A stretch of DNA of 64,000 bases from Gonatopus flavifemur (GCA_018340375.1 JAFFJZ010000009.1:11610501-11674500), one strand, 5' to 3'; positions 1-11,679 are shown, counted from the stretch's first letter. Numbers and translations: made by a program. Notes: generated by a model from the sequence alone, not told the origin.

Positions 1-2303
1 CCAACAGCCAAATAATAATCAGACTTAGAATCAATAATCTTATCTGAAATTATAAAACATTCAGCAAATTCTAACTTCACAGGTCCAGCGATTCCAAATA
101 ATCACTTGGATCATTGACTCGACTGAACAGTCCAGTCTACAAAATTCAATAAAAACCAATACAGTCACTTCGCGGCTGGTAATTTATACCTTTCCCAAGT
201 AACTGAAGGTGACAAAACTATTTCTAAATACCACGTAAACACCAACACACAAGATTTGAAAACTGAAACTTGCGTTTTCTCATAACCGCATAGTTGAAAT
301 TGCGTTTAAAAGAATTCTACTACTCCAAATCATTTGAAACTCGGTACATGAGTTTGTTTTGGCCCAACAGCCTTAACAAAATCATTTACAAACACTTTGC
401 ATACTCAATTCACTAAACTCGAGAACATACCACTTGAAATTTTTGTTATCGCAACCTCAAAAGTGTTATTGCGACATAACTGTCACTCTAAATTGTTTGG
501 AATTTGGCACACAAGTTTGTTTTGGCCCAACAGCCCCAATAAAACCAATCATAAACACTTCACACATTTTTTTCAATAAATTTGGAAACACACTACTCTA
601 GCTTTTCGTTGTCGCAACTTCGAAAGTAGCTTATGACACTTTCTGTCACTTCAAATCTTTGTGTCAATGACTCTAAAGGAACACTTCAAACTACTTTACA
701 AACCCTAAAACATGAAAGTTGAAAATCAAAGTTCTCGGTTTTTGAGAAACCGCAAACTTGAAATAGAGCTACAAGCAAAACTATCGACTCGAATTGATTG
801 AAACTTGGTATACAGGTTGCAAACACACTACACTGATTATCAAAAGAATTTAGAGCCCTATAACACACGTGAAACAAAACTTGACAAAATGAAGTTGACA
901 GTTCTAGGTTATCCGTAACCCTCAAACTAGTTTCAACTAAACCTATCACCCGAAACCTTTTTGAATTCATTTTTCACGCACTCACACGACACACATACAC
1001 TAAACAACTCACTTGGAACACTATTTACTTCACTACAACACTCGGGACTGAATTTATGGAGCGACTCTCTTAAAGTCGTGCAGATATTTGAAGTCCCTGG
1101 ATTTTCTCCAACGTTGTATCGGGGAACGCTTTTGTTTCCTCGATGAAATCTTTCTCCTCATCACCACAGCAAGGTAGAAAGGACTGGTAATACCAGTTGA
1201 CGTCCCACGAAGACTATGAAACTCCAATCTGGACGACTCAGACCTTCTGAATCGTGTATTCAATCTTTTTTCGGAGTTGTCGAATACTCAACTTGGTGAT
1301 CCATATTTCTCCATCACGCGTAAAACAGAAAGTACATTACGATTCAATTCATTCAAAGGAATAGACACATTCGCATGTTCAAAGATCAAATATTGAAGTT
1401 ACCTTATGAATTGTCCATGGAAGTTCACGCTTCTTGAAGAAATCAACCATTCTGAGGTTGTACCAGAAGGAATACAGATTCGAATCTATCTTAAGATTCA
1501 AATCTGTCTTGCAGCCCTCGTAGGCTGCAATATCGAGAGCTCGTCAACTTCAATCCTATACTCGACTCCTCCAGTAGTCGAGGGAAATATTCTGAAAAAT
1601 AGGAGCATCATTAAAATACTATTTTTATAGCTCATTTCATACAAAATTGAAGTTATATAAATATATCCGAACTACTCCCACTTTGAATTGATTTATATTT
1701 CACCAATTCAATACTTATCATCCCCCTCGATAGACATTACACTGCCTCGTCTTGGGTTTCCAGTGGGGAAAATCCATGGACGTGGGAGACGACTCAGTGA
1801 AAACTCTTAATTTGGATCTCAGAGCTTGACAAAAGGAAAGAAAAGATCAAATTAGAGCATATAAAGTTAAATAAGAGAATTGATACATGAAAGTATACAA
1901 TCCTCAAGTGAATCCATACCCGAGAACTGTATATTCTCAAAATTTTTTGAAGGAAAAGGTAAAATCAGAAATGTACGAGTAAATAAATAATACTCACATG
2001 ATTGAAATCAACTCCTTTTCACTTTTTATCCATACATATATGTATAGGAAATCTGGATCTCTGGACTTTTCGGTTGGTAGACCACCAAATCCTTGATTGA
2101 CCAAGTGCTCTTCTATATTTCAGATTCTATTGGGAATATTTGGATGATTCCACAATCCTAAAAAAGGAGGATCTGAAGAGTTAATTACATTAATAATCAA
2201 ACACATTTACATGCGATTAATAACATTTAACATCCTAATACACTTACCCTTTGTTATTCAAATTACTCACCTACATATATAGGTATATATATATATTTAT
2301 ATA
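1..2303. repeat. R1 repeat, copy 1 (unidentified dispersed family)
   Basis: This stretch is colinear with 20404-20480 followed by 22048-25390 at high identity, so it is one copy of a dispersed or segmentally duplicated repeat. It has internal direct repeats: a phrase around 334-374 (GAGTTTGTTTTGGCCCAACA) returns at about 508-538. It lacks the roughly 1.57 kb (20481-22047) and the mariner found in copy 2. The short ORFs here (for example minus strand 686-970) are shared with copy 2 but carry no domain I know and look like chance frames. The class of the family is unknown; no LTR, TIR or transposase was seen in it. Confidence 0.75.
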
Positions 2304-3645
2304 CAGGGCGTCCCATTTGAAACAGGACAGCTGAATAACTCTTCAGGGAATGGAAGAGGAAAGAAATTGTTCATATAAAAGTTGTAGGGTTCGAAGGAGG
2401 CCATAAGATGGTGACCTTGAATTTGACCTTGAGGTCAATTTTGAGCATGATTGATGGTCAAAGTATGTTTTTTCAAATGGAAAACCCTACGTTCGACCTC
2501 AGAAATGGAAAGAGCGGAAAATTTTACGTCCGAATATGTTAACATATCAGGTCATTTAGAGGTCATTTGAAGGTCAAAAAACCATTTTCTATGGATTTTC
2601 ACGGAAAACCCTCAAACGAGTTGTTTCTCTGACCAAAGTCATTAGAGTTGAAGTGAAACCACCCCACGTTCCAACCTTGAATTCGACCTTGAGAACGATA
2701 ATGAATGCCAAATTTGAAACAATAATTAAAAAATTATTTATTTTTCCAGTTTGTCGGTTTATAATTACAGATGGCACAAATCCGTTGACGGGTAAGACAC
2801 ACTTATTGCAGGAGATGTTCGAATTGACCGCCATTTACTTCAATACATAACTCCAGCCGGCGTCGAAAGTTTCCAAGAACAGACTGAAAAACTTCTGCAC
2901 GAATATTCGCAATTGCTTATCTGATGCGTTGTTGTAGATCCACAGGTGTTGTTGGTCAGTTGGTATAAACGACATTTTTTACGTAACCCCATAAATAAAA
3001 ATCTAGAGGGGTCAGATCAGGAGATCTTGCCGGCCACAGTACAAATCCACCTCGACCAATCCAACGATTGCGGAAGAGGATATTTAGATAATCCCTCACA
3101 CATCGAGCAAAGTGTTGTGGTGCACCGTCTTGCTGATACCACATCCTCTGCCTAGTTGTCAATGTCACATCTTCCATGAGAACTGGTAATTCATTCTGTA
3201 AAAACTGTAGATAATTAGGACCGTTAACAGTTCCATAAAAAAAAAAGGCCCAATAACTTGATTGTCTAGAATTCCACACCAAACATTTATACTCCACCGA
3301 TGCTGATGATCAACTTGTTGAGTCCAGTGCGGGTTTTGCGCTGACCAATATTGGCTATCGTGACGATTTAACAAGCCAGTACTTTGAAACGTTGATTCAT
3401 CACTGAAAAGAACATATCGAAAGGAATCGGGCGCTTCGTTCAACCTCTGTAAAGCCCAATGGCAAAAGTTGACCCGATTCTGCATATCTTGTTGAGATAA
3501 TGCTTGGGTCAGTGTGATGTGGTACGGATGATATTGAGCAGCTCGTAGAATTCTGTGTGCAGTACTGCGTGGCATACCCAAATCGCATTCAATATCACGT
3601 AAATTAACATGAGGATTCATGTGTATTATTGCTAAAACTTATCAG
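2304..3645 (-). mobile_element. Truncated DD41D mariner-like element
   Basis: The element begins after a TA at 2302-2303 with CAGGGCGTCCCATTTGAAAC, a terminal inverted repeat of the same style as the elements at 5568 and 25391 but clearly diverged from them. The transposase remnant lies at 2956-3645 on the minus strand. No matching inverted terminus was found before 4400, so the far end, including the transposase N-terminus, is missing. It sits exactly at the end of R1 copy 1. Confidence 0.7.
2956..3645 (-). pseudogene. DD41D mariner-family transposase, 5'-truncated and frameshifted
   Basis: This is the catalytic part of a Tc1/mariner-type transposase, which would cut and rejoin element ends at TA dinucleotides. 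In the upstream frame (3165-3645) the protein contains NPHVNLRDIE, a helix-turn-helix region and the first acidic motif SDESTF. In the downstream frame (2956-3297) it has QQDGAPQHFA (second Asp) and SPDLTPLDFYLWG (third Asp), with 41 residues between the second and third Asp. The frame changes inside an A-run near 3238-3248, so at least one indel has occurred. The reading frame stops just upstream of 3645 and the DUF4817-like N-terminus is absent. It is related to, but clearly diverged from, the transposases at 6024 and 25819. Confidence 0.85.
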
Positions 3646-3788
3646 TCATATCAGTCAAGTTGACCTGGAGTTGTTCTGCAACTATTTCTATGATCAGAAT
3701 ATTGTATCTGCTCAATTTTCGTTGAGTTAATCCTAAACAGTCTCTCTGATCATTCGTCAATTGGTCAGTGGAATGCACCCGATGCGAA

Positions 3789-4300
3789 GATTTGTGATAT
3801 ATCCACTGCGCATCTTTTCTGCATTTTCCTCCAACGCTACCTAATGATCATGGAAGGATTCAACGTACAGATGTATGGTACATCTACATCCTTTTTGCTT
3901 TTTCTTCATCCACTTATGATTCTGTTGGAAGAATCTGATAGTGGTATTATTCAATGCAAGGACTTGTATATCCACTGCACTTCTGCTTTTCCTTCATTTT
4001 CCCATGACGCGGCCTGATGACATTGATCATTGTGGTACGTAACATAAAGATGTATGGTGATATGCATCCTTCTTGCTTTTTCTTCATCTACTCGTAATTC
4101 TATTGGAAGAATCTGATAATAGTGTACCTAACGCAAGGACCTGTAGTATATTCACTGCACTCTTGCCTTTTCTTCATTTCCCTTCTACACTACCTGATGA
4201 TATTGATCGTGGTAGTGAGTAACATACAGATGTATAGTATACCCGCATCATTTCTACTTTTTCTTGATCCACCTGTAATTTTACTCAAAGAATTTACTCA
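3789..4300. repeat. Tandem repeat, three units of about 170 bp
   Basis: Three consecutive diverged units start near 3789, 3962 and 4139. Each runs through TCCACTGC, an ACAGATGTATGGTA-like phrase, CTTTTTCTTCATCCAC and GGAAGAATCTGATA. The array stops about 100 bp before the USP-like reading frame. No inverted partner array was found downstream, so membership of a foldback element cannot be shown. Confidence 0.7.
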
Positions 4301-4400
4301 CTGAAAAAACTTTTCACCTGGGTACTCAGGAATAAGGATATTGGATAATATATAATCCAGGGGCCAAAATATTGATGAAAAATCAACAGAAACTCACGCG

Positions 4401-5204
4401 TTGAACGTAATGGGTCTTCCTAATGTTGACGATGTTTCTTCTTATTTGAATGCAGTAATGAGGTATATATTGTACTGTGTTTCTAAGACAAAGCAATTAC
4501 TTTCATCTGACCCCAATGATATCATAAATATTTCAATTCAGAACTATAATTCGCAAAAAAACCTTCATATCATAGCTTTCAAACAGCTTGCAGGTCCACA
4601 ATACTTGCATAATCACACACAAGATGCGGGAGAATTCATCGCTTCTATTTGCGAAAATTCAATGGCTATTAAAAATTTAGTGAAGCACCAAATAACTACC
4701 GTAACGGAATGTACGAAATGTGAATATACCGAAAATATTGTTGGTACAAATTGTGTTACACGTCTTGGGCTACCTCCAATTTCACAAAAATCATTTGAGT
4801 TTCAAGAAATATTCGAGTTCAATTTTTCAACATGGAAAATTTTCGAAGATCCTTGTGACAATTGTAATAACTTGCATAAAACTGAAGAATCATTCATAAC
4901 AGCCTCAGAACGATATGTAATTGTGCAATTGATGATATTTAATCACAATAATGTTGGAGCAACAAAGGTAGAAAAAATAAACATTAAAGCAGTACCAACT
5001 TCAAAGAGTAAAATTGCACAACACTTTTATGAAGTTATAGCTATTGTTTTTCATCAGGGTAAAAATATTTCTGAAGGTAATTTCACATGTATGTTACGAA
5101 GTGAAGGTACAAAGTGGATATTTATTCATGATCTGCAAGTTGAAGAGCGACATTGGCGACGCAATGCTAAAGAATCGTATATATATTTCTTTGAAAAGCA
5201 ATAA
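4401..5204 (+). CDS. USP (peptidase C19)-like protein, probably catalytically dead; partial
   Basis: USPs remove ubiquitin using a Cys box and a His box. Here the Cys-box region reads GLPNVDDVSSYLNAV at about residues 5-19; the expected Cys appears replaced by Ser with a one-residue shift. A QDAGEF motif lies at about 74-79, two CxxC pairs (C104/C107, C152/C155) resemble the USP zinc ribbon, and the C-terminal motif is GNFT (226-229) where active USPs have GHYT. The end, SYIYFFEK, resembles the usual last strand. At 267 residues it is shorter than a full USP domain. The first codon used is TTG; the first ATG is at 4410. The frame is open upstream to about 4350 and an AG at 4359-4360 could be a splice acceptor, so this may be a 3' exon. 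It lies between a tandem array and a palindrome, so it may be transposon-borne rather than host. Family assignment is by eye. Confidence 0.55.
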   Translation: MNVMGLPNVDDVSSYLNAVMRYILYCVSKTKQLLSSDPNDIINISIQNYNSQKNLHIIAFKQLAGPQYLHNHTQDAGEFIASICENSMAIKNLVKHQITTVTECTKCEYTENIVGTNCVTRLGLPPISQKSFEFQEIFEFNFSTWKIFEDPCDNCNNLHKTEESFITASERYVIVQLMIFNHNNVGATKVEKINIKAVPTSKSKIAQHFYEVIAIVFHQGKNISEGNFTCMLRSEGTKWIFIHDLQVEERHWRRNAKESYIYFFEKQ

Positions 5205-5446
5205 TTTCGCTTCATCATGAAATTAGAATTCCATTACTGTGATATTGTACAGTTTTGAAGAATATAGAATACCTTTGTAATATCATAGCGAACCAAATAT
5301 TCTTGAAAAATTTTTTCGAACGATTTCGATGGATATTTCACAAAATTCTGGAAAATGTCTGGTACAGTACTAGAAAGTGTCTTCAATCTGATATCTTGAA
5401 GGTATATCTTTTTGTTGCATGATAAATATTTGACATTTCTTCACCC
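5205..5446. other. No feature recognised
   Basis: AT-rich sequence between the USP-like frame and the left arm of a palindrome. I see no reading frame, repeat or regulatory site that can be supported. Confidence 0.5.
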
Positions 5447-5567
5447 AGATAGCAAAAGTTCCAAGAACTAGATCCCATTGAATCCTTCTGGAACCACAAA
5501 ATGAATCACTGAAATGTCAGTAGGATGGAGTTCTTGGAGAATTCAAATCGCCTCTTGTCATACTATA
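5447..5567. repeat. Left arm of palindromic MITE, interrupted by a DD41D element
   Basis: This arm (starting AGATAGCAAAAGTTCC) is the imperfect reverse complement of 7599-7726 (ending GGAACTTCTGCTATCT). Together they form a hairpin element of about 250 bp, split almost at its centre by the DD41D element at 5568-7598. Confidence 0.75.
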
Positions 5568-7598
5568 CAGGGTGGGGCATTTAAAGTGTCGCGGGCGTTT
5601 TTTCCAAAAATGAAATGAGATACGAGAAAATTTTTCGGACAAAAATTGTAGGGTATCGAGGGGGACATCCGATGGTGGCCTTGGCTTCGACCTCAAATCT
5701 CATCTTCAGGAGCATTCTGAGGTCAACTCTTGTTTTTTAGATAGCATCTCATATTTTTTACTACAGATTTGGATTTTAGGTCAAAAACCAAGAAACTTTT
5801 GTCTGAACCATTTTCCTGAAATCCGCAAAGATGGCGCTCTAATCGATATTGTTCCATACTGAATCTGACATTAGAATAACTCGAAAACGGAGGGTCTTGG
5901 AGCAGAATGTTTCGGACAAAAGTTGTCTGATTCCAAGGGGCACCCCTTGAACTGAAACGGAGGTGATGGGGTATAACAGACAAAACACAACACATTTCAA
6001 TCGTCTACATCACTTGGATAATTTTAATGCAGTAGATGCTCAAAATGATGGCCTTCGACTTCAATACACATTTCAAAACGTTTTACAAAAGATTGCTGAA
6101 CTCGTGCTAAAATATCTTCATTGATGCTCGCGCATGCATTGATGATTCGTTGACGCATATTCTCAGGTGTAGTCGGTGCTTGTTGATGAACTGTATCTTT
6201 TATGTATCCCCATAAAAGAAATCTGGAGAAGTAAGATCCGGAGAACGGGCAGGCCAATGAACTGGTCCACGACGTCCTATCCATCGTCCAGGATAATCTC
6301 TGTCCAATATTTCTCGAGCTGTGACTGCATAATGGGATGGACAACCATCGTGTTGATACCACATATTCAATCGTTCCTGAATAGGTATGTCTTCAAGTAA
6401 TGTTGGAAGTACTTGATCTAAGAAATGTCTGTACTTCTCTCCATTTAGCGTATCTGCAATGAAGTACGGTCCGATTACTCGAGATCGAAAAATACCACAC
6501 CAAACATTCACAGCCCATTGTCTTTGATGCTCTACTTGACGTAACCATCTTGGATTTTCCGTCGCCCAGTAATGCATATTATGTCGATTTACTTGACCAT
6601 GATTGGTGAACGTCGACTCATCAGAAAATAATATGTTGATGAAGTTGTTATTGTGCATTTGCGCTAGACCCCATCGACAAAACTGTACACGATTTTCGAA
6701 ATCATCACCGTGAAGGTCTTGATGCAAACAAATGTGATACGGATGGAATTTGTGACGTTTCAGTATTCGAAGAACACTTCTTCGAGAAATTCCCGAATGG
6801 AGTTCAATTTCACGAGAGCTCACGTGTGGATTATTGGCTACTGCAGCTAGTACATTAACTTCCGCATTTTCTCCGCTAACAGTTCTCATTCGATGTCGTT
6901 TTTCCCTTGTAAGGCTTCCCGTTTCTGAGAATAATTTTGTAATGCGTTGAAAATACCTAATGGATGGCGTTGTTCTTTCAGGAAATCGTTCTGCATACAA
7001 GTCATATGCTTGTCTGGGGTTCTTATCCACTTCACCGTAAATGTAGATCATATCGATCTTTTCAGAAACCGTGTATCGGATATCCATGATTTTCAATTTG
7101 TCATAAACCAAGTAATAATCAAATGTAACTGACAAACTGACTTTCAAAATCGTGAATTTTCACTGAACCCCGTCGTTTGTTTACATCGCGTGAGCTCTGA
7201 ATGGTGGTAATGTAGACGATTGAAATGTGTTGTGTATTGACAACTTTTGTACGAAACATTCTTTTGCAAGACCCTCCGTTCCCGAGTTATTCGAATGTCA
7301 GATTCAAAATGGAACAATATCGATTAGAGCGCCATTTTTGCGGATTTCAGGAAAATGGTTCAGACAAAAGTTTCTTGGTTTTTGACCTAGAATCCAAATC
7401 TGCAGTAAAAAATATGAGATGCTATTCAAAAAAAAAGAGTTGATCTCAGAATGCCCTTGAAGATGAGATTTGAGGTCAAAGCCAAGGCCACCATCGGATG
7501 TCCCCCTCGGTACCCTACGACTTTTGTCCGAAAAATTTTCTCGTATCTCACTTTATTTTTGGAAAAAACGCCCGCGACACTTCAAATGCCCCACCCTG
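5568..7598 (-). mobile_element. DD41D mariner-like element, copy A (frameshifted), with long TIRs
   Basis: The element starts CAGGGTGGGGCATTTAAAGT and ends with the inverted partner, flanked by TA on both sides (5566-5567, 7599-7600). The inverted repeats are unusually long for this superfamily, about 350 bp (roughly 5568-5920 and 7240-7598), and include the phrase GGACATCCGATGGTGGCC. It is almost identical to 25391-27392. The transposase gene in this copy is broken. Confidence 0.9.
6024..7147 (-). pseudogene. DD41D mariner-family transposase, single frameshift
   Basis: This is a broken copy of the transposase at 25819-26943. The N-terminal 315 codons (6200-7147) cover a DUF4817-like helix-turn-helix region (YTVSEKIDMIYIYGE), SDESTFT and YQHDGCPSHY. 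The frame then breaks next to the third Asp, in CATAAAAGAAATCTGG near 6210-6220, where the intact copy has one more A. The rest continues in another frame (6024-6362). Apart from this indel the two copies differ at few positions, so the damage is recent. The first Met may not be the true start; MDIRYTV, 20 codons in, fits the domain start better. Confidence 0.9.
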
Positions 7599-7726
7599 TA
7601 TACAGTACAATATACAGTATGACAAAAGGCGATTCGGATTCTCCAAGGACTGCTGACATTTCAGGAGTTCGTTTTGTGGTCACGAAAGAATTCAATGAGA
7701 TCTAATTTTTGGAACTTCTGCTATCT
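7599..7726. repeat. Right arm of palindromic MITE split by a DD41D element
   Basis: Imperfect reverse complement of 5447-5567. The extra bases ACAGTACAATATACAGTA next to the insertion are the former loop of the hairpin. Confidence 0.7.
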
Positions 7727-8304
7727 GCTACTTCTCACAATGATTCAAAAGAGTGACCGAAAAATTTTTGCTGGAAAGCTATTTTTAGCTTCATGCTAAA
7801 CAGTACAAATTCTATCTTGCAAACAAATTTTTGTTGGATACCTTGAATATATTGTACGCAAGTTTCCTCTGTCTGTAAGATCTATGTTGTTTCGATTTTC
7901 TTACAATGATTTCTTGAAAACACTGGAAATTTCCGCACAAGACATGTTCAGCACAATATCGTGGGCTGTTTCGAGCGGCGTGAGCTACTTTGAGCGCTGT
8001 GAGTTGCTTTGAGCGCTTTAAGCTGCTTTGAGCGCCAACTTATCAGTCAAGGAAAATCTAGTTCTCGGAATTCTTCACACGTATATTTGTTCCTGGGAAT
8101 TCGCTTTTCTTCCCTTCTTTTCTCCATTCTTTATTTCGATAATCTTTTGCCGTCCAATGAGGAGATGACTGATGGAAATCCAAGTGGATTCTCATATCAC
8201 ATAAGTTATCTGAGGGCATTTCCTTCATTCCTATGATGGCCATAAACTCGACAGGGGTATTTCATATATATTTGGGTTCAGTTGGAAGCATGATCAGAAA
8301 AAGA
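7727..8304. other. Non-coding; short tandem TTTGAGCGC motif
   Basis: No gene is recognisable. At 7978-8036 a roughly 19-bp unit (GTGAGCTACTTTGAGCGCT and variants) occurs about three times in tandem. The remainder shows nothing that I can support. Confidence 0.5.
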
Positions 8305-9642
8305 AGTGAAATCCCCCAAAAAAACTCCAAAAAAGTGAAAAAATAACGCCAAGTACATGAAAATCCCAAAAACAAAGAATAAAAAAATCTAAAAACACAT
8401 TCCAAAGGAAAATTTCACTGCATTCAGAATTTCGATAGGAAATAAAAGGATATGCTCCATTTGAAAAAAAAAGATATGAAATCAATATGAGCGACCAAGT
8501 ACATTCGTTATCCAAAGGATATGTGAAAGATTTTTGGTATATTGTAACTTCAGTTTGTTTGAACTGTATTGAAGGGAATTCATGATTTTCAAAAAAGCAT
8601 TATTGTATCGACAAAATAAATAAAACAAACGTTTCGTTCTGCTCGTATATATAGATACCAAAAAGTGAAAAAAAAGTAGAATTCCACAAAACATACAAAT
8701 GTCTCACAAAAACCCCTAAAAACTCCAACACAGTAAACAATAACGTCAAATCCCAAAAACCATACAAACGTTTTACAATAACACTTGAAAAAAAATCCTT
8801 GAAAACAATACTTCACTCTTTCCGGAAGATTATTTGATATAACAAATATACCATTAAAAAAAAAGATGTGAAAGGCAACCCTGTTTCGGAATTCGCATCA
8901 ACCAGCAACACTTGGCGTGGCCGAAGAAGATTTTATGAAATTATATCATTCAAATTTCTTGTTTAATGTTCTATAGAAATTCATTTGTATATAATGAAGG
9001 CTGAAAACTTCTACCATCGGCCACGCCAAGTGTTGCTGGTTGATGCGAATTCCGAAACAGGGTCGCCTTTTACATCTTTGTTCTTAATGGTATCTTTGTT
9101 ATATCAAGTAATCTTCCGGAAAGAGTGAAGTATTTTTTTCAAGGATTTTTTTTTCAAGTGTTATTGTAAAACGTTTGTATGGTTTTTGGGATTTGACGTT
9201 ATTTTTTTACTGTTTCGGAGTTTTTAGGGGTTTTTGTGAGACATTCGTATGTTTTGTGGAATTCTACTTTTTTTCCACTTTTTGGTACCTATATATACGG
9301 GCAGAACGATACGCTTGTTTTATTTATTTTTTCAATACAATAATGCTTTTTTGAAAATCATAAATTACCTTCAATACAGTTTAAACAAACTGATGTTACA
9401 ATATACCAAAAATCTTTCACATATCCTTTGGATAACCAATGTACTTGGTCGCTCATATTGATTTCATATCTTTTTTTTTCAAATGGAGCATATCCTTTTA
9501 TATCCTCTCGAAATCCTGAATGCAGTGAAATTTTCCTTCAGAATGTGTTTTTAAATTTTTTTATTCTTTGTTTTTTGGATTTTCATGTACTTGGCGTTAT
9601 TTTTTCACTTTTTTGGAGTTTTTTTGGGGTTATATATTCACT
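8305..9642. repeat. 1.3-kb palindrome (foldback), arms about 620 bp, loop 92 bp
   Basis: 8305-8924 and 9017-9642 are long inverted repeats. The innermost arm sequence (for example GAATTCGCATCAACCAGCAA, 8890-8909) is nearly perfectly repeated inverted at about 9033-9052. The loop is 8925-9016. Matching short ORFs in the two arms are a by-product of the inversion. No terminal target duplication was identified. A transcript through it would fold into a long hairpin. It resembles a non-autonomous foldback element, though a simple inverted duplication is possible. Confidence 0.85.
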
Positions 9643-9751
9643 CCCGAAAGAATCATTCCATGATTGTGCATGACCTTCATTACGTTCAAATGATTCGTGG
9701 ATTTTCATTTGATTTCGATTCGTTTATTCTAATCCTTGACATTCTTTTCTC

Positions 9752-9753
<2 letters not shown>

Positions 9754-9784
<31 letters not shown>

Positions 9785-9803
9785 CATCATCATCATCATC
9801 ATC
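9754..9803. repeat. (GAT)n-(ATC)n microsatellite
   Basis: About ten GAT units run directly into about seven ATC units, so the microsatellite is itself a palindrome around TGATCA. Confidence 0.9.
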
Positions 9804-10893
9804 TTTCTTATCCCTATCCCTATTTTCCTGCGCGTTCAGTTTATCTATCTCTGTCAGACGCGCACTCCAGACACGCCTCCTACTTATGATCCGACTGGCA
9901 CTCACTTCAGACACTTTAGCCTGCGGAGTTTCAGTCGACGCCGAGCCGTCACGCGTGTTGGCTGAACGATCTTTCTGAAATCCTGTATTTATCGTTTCCT
10001 CGCGTTGTTTTGAACGTGAACGCGTGTCCTTTCATCTTTTATTGGTATCCAACCCTCTTCCCAACTCTTCATACCACAGTTTTATGTACAAAAAAACGAC
10101 AAATCACCGCGCACATGGCTAACCTTTTTGAATAAGATCGATCGAAATGATGTTGGATCGAGTAGATATCCTGTGGAAGTTTTCTCTGTGAGTGTATTTG
10201 CTGGTTTGTCATGAAGAAAGATTTTCAAAACAACTAACGAGGAAAAAAGGAGGAGAAGAGGAGGGAAGACTTTTCGTAAGAAGAGTGACAACTATCGTGA
10301 TTTGTGTTGTGCGGAGAAAACCACGTGAAAGGCACACATAAGTGAGAAGAATCATCCGAAATATATATATATATATAAAATACATGTGTATTATTATTAT
10401 ATATAAATTACGAGCAGTGCGTTGTGTCTTGTGCAAGCGAGAAACTGGTTTCTTCCTCTCTGTTGTTCGTGTTTTATCATTGTTCTTTTGCTCGCCGCTA
10501 TCTCCTTGCTTTATTTCCTCTCTCTTCGACGACGTCGTTCGCGAAAGAAGAAAAGTTCGCCGAACGGGAAAACTGATTTCCTCGTTTCTTGTATCATCTC
10601 TGTTGACATTGTCTCTCCTCTAGTATATGATTTTTTTCCTCGCCTCCCTAGTGTTCTTTTTCCAAACATTTCGCGTCCTCGTTTTATCATTCACATTCTA
10701 TCACCACCACCATAGTGTGTGCAAGTAAAGTTACTGACTCTCCTTTATATTCGTGTTTCTGTTTTTTTATTCCTTTTTGGATACATCGTATCAACTTGGG
10801 AAGAAATTCATCAGAGTGTGTGTGATTTCTGTTTTTATTGTTGTTTCATCCTCGGGATTGTTGATTTTCAGCGAGTCGGAAAGAAGTAACACG
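9804..10893 (+). other. Gene-free region, possible 5' UTR or promoter of a spliced gene
   Basis: This region has a more even base composition and far fewer repeats than its surroundings, with purine- and pyrimidine-rich blocks around 10240-10720. It leads to an ATG with a good splice donor shortly after it (10896-10922). Reading it as the 5' flank of a host gene is inference; no promoter element is certain. Confidence 0.25.
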
Positions 10894-10895
10894 AC

Positions 10896-10916
10896 ATGGA
10901 CTTCGTAATATTGAAG
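10896..10916 (+). CDS. Possible first coding exon (7 codons) followed by GTAAGT
   Basis: ATGGACTTCGTAATATTGAAG is followed immediately by GTAAGT, a consensus donor, and is preceded by ACGAC, acceptable for insect translation starts. If real, the gene would run on the plus strand, with the 7-kb foldback structure at 11680-18765 in its first intron. I cannot identify the next exon. One in-phase acceptor is the TTTCTTTTCTTTCAG ending near 28024, but joining them gives only a short frame. This could easily be chance. Confidence 0.2.
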
Positions 10917-10922
10917 GTAAGT

Positions 10923-11294
10923 TCAAGCTTCTAATAATGATAATAATAATCATCATAATCATGAGTGTTGTTGTATATGTTGTATAGAGGCTTAGAAGTT
11001 GGACATTGTTTCCGATATATCAAGAACAATAAACGCGTACACTTTTCGTTTTCCGATGGTTCTCCTTACATGATTTTGGAGAAATAATGTGCAAGGATCT
11101 TTCTTTGCTGTAAACCCTCGAGCGAGAGGCTGTGTGTTTTCCTTTGTATTCTCTCCACGTGAGATTCAAGAGATAGCAAAACTTTTATTTTCGAGTGTTT
11201 TCCATATGTCAAGTGGGAAGGTGCATCTTCATTTTTCTCAGAAAATATGTGTATGAGATGATGATCTTGGGGACGGTTGGAGATAGACGTGCAA

Positions 11295-11330
<36 letters not shown>

Positions 11331-11679
11331 ATATAACACATAAAAATATTGGTTTTGAAAATTGAAGACGTGAAATGATATAACACCATCTCATGTTATC
11401 ACTATTTAGTCGGTATACTATTGTTGTCAGGGAACAAGGAGACTAACGTATTGATTCGAGATGAACGTGTCTTAATTCAACCAGCGACGATAACAACAAG
11501 GGAATATAATACGCTCTATTCTGTGAATGCGTTTGGACTATTTCGGAGAATTATACACTTTGCGTATTCGTAGAATGCTGTTTGATGTTCTTATGTTCCC
11601 CAGAAACTGACAGTTATACGTTATATGATTCAAGAGAAAACGAAATGACAGGGAAGGACGTACTGAGAATAACGCAGTG
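10923..11679. other. Non-coding, with (AT)n microsatellite at about 11297-11329
   Basis: AT-rich sequence with a perfect AT dinucleotide run of about 16 units. No gene is recognised. It would be intronic if the exon at 10896 is real. Confidence 0.5.

Noticed and set aside
686..970. ORF conserved in both R1 copies (minus strand; also 23806-24141)
   Set aside because: No recognisable motif; conservation is explained by recent duplication of the whole repeat, and other frames are equally conserved.
8482..9673. Hydrophobic, Phe-rich ORFs in both arms of the palindrome
   Set aside because: They are frames through A/T homopolymers and mirror each other because of the inverted repeat; no start context or domain.
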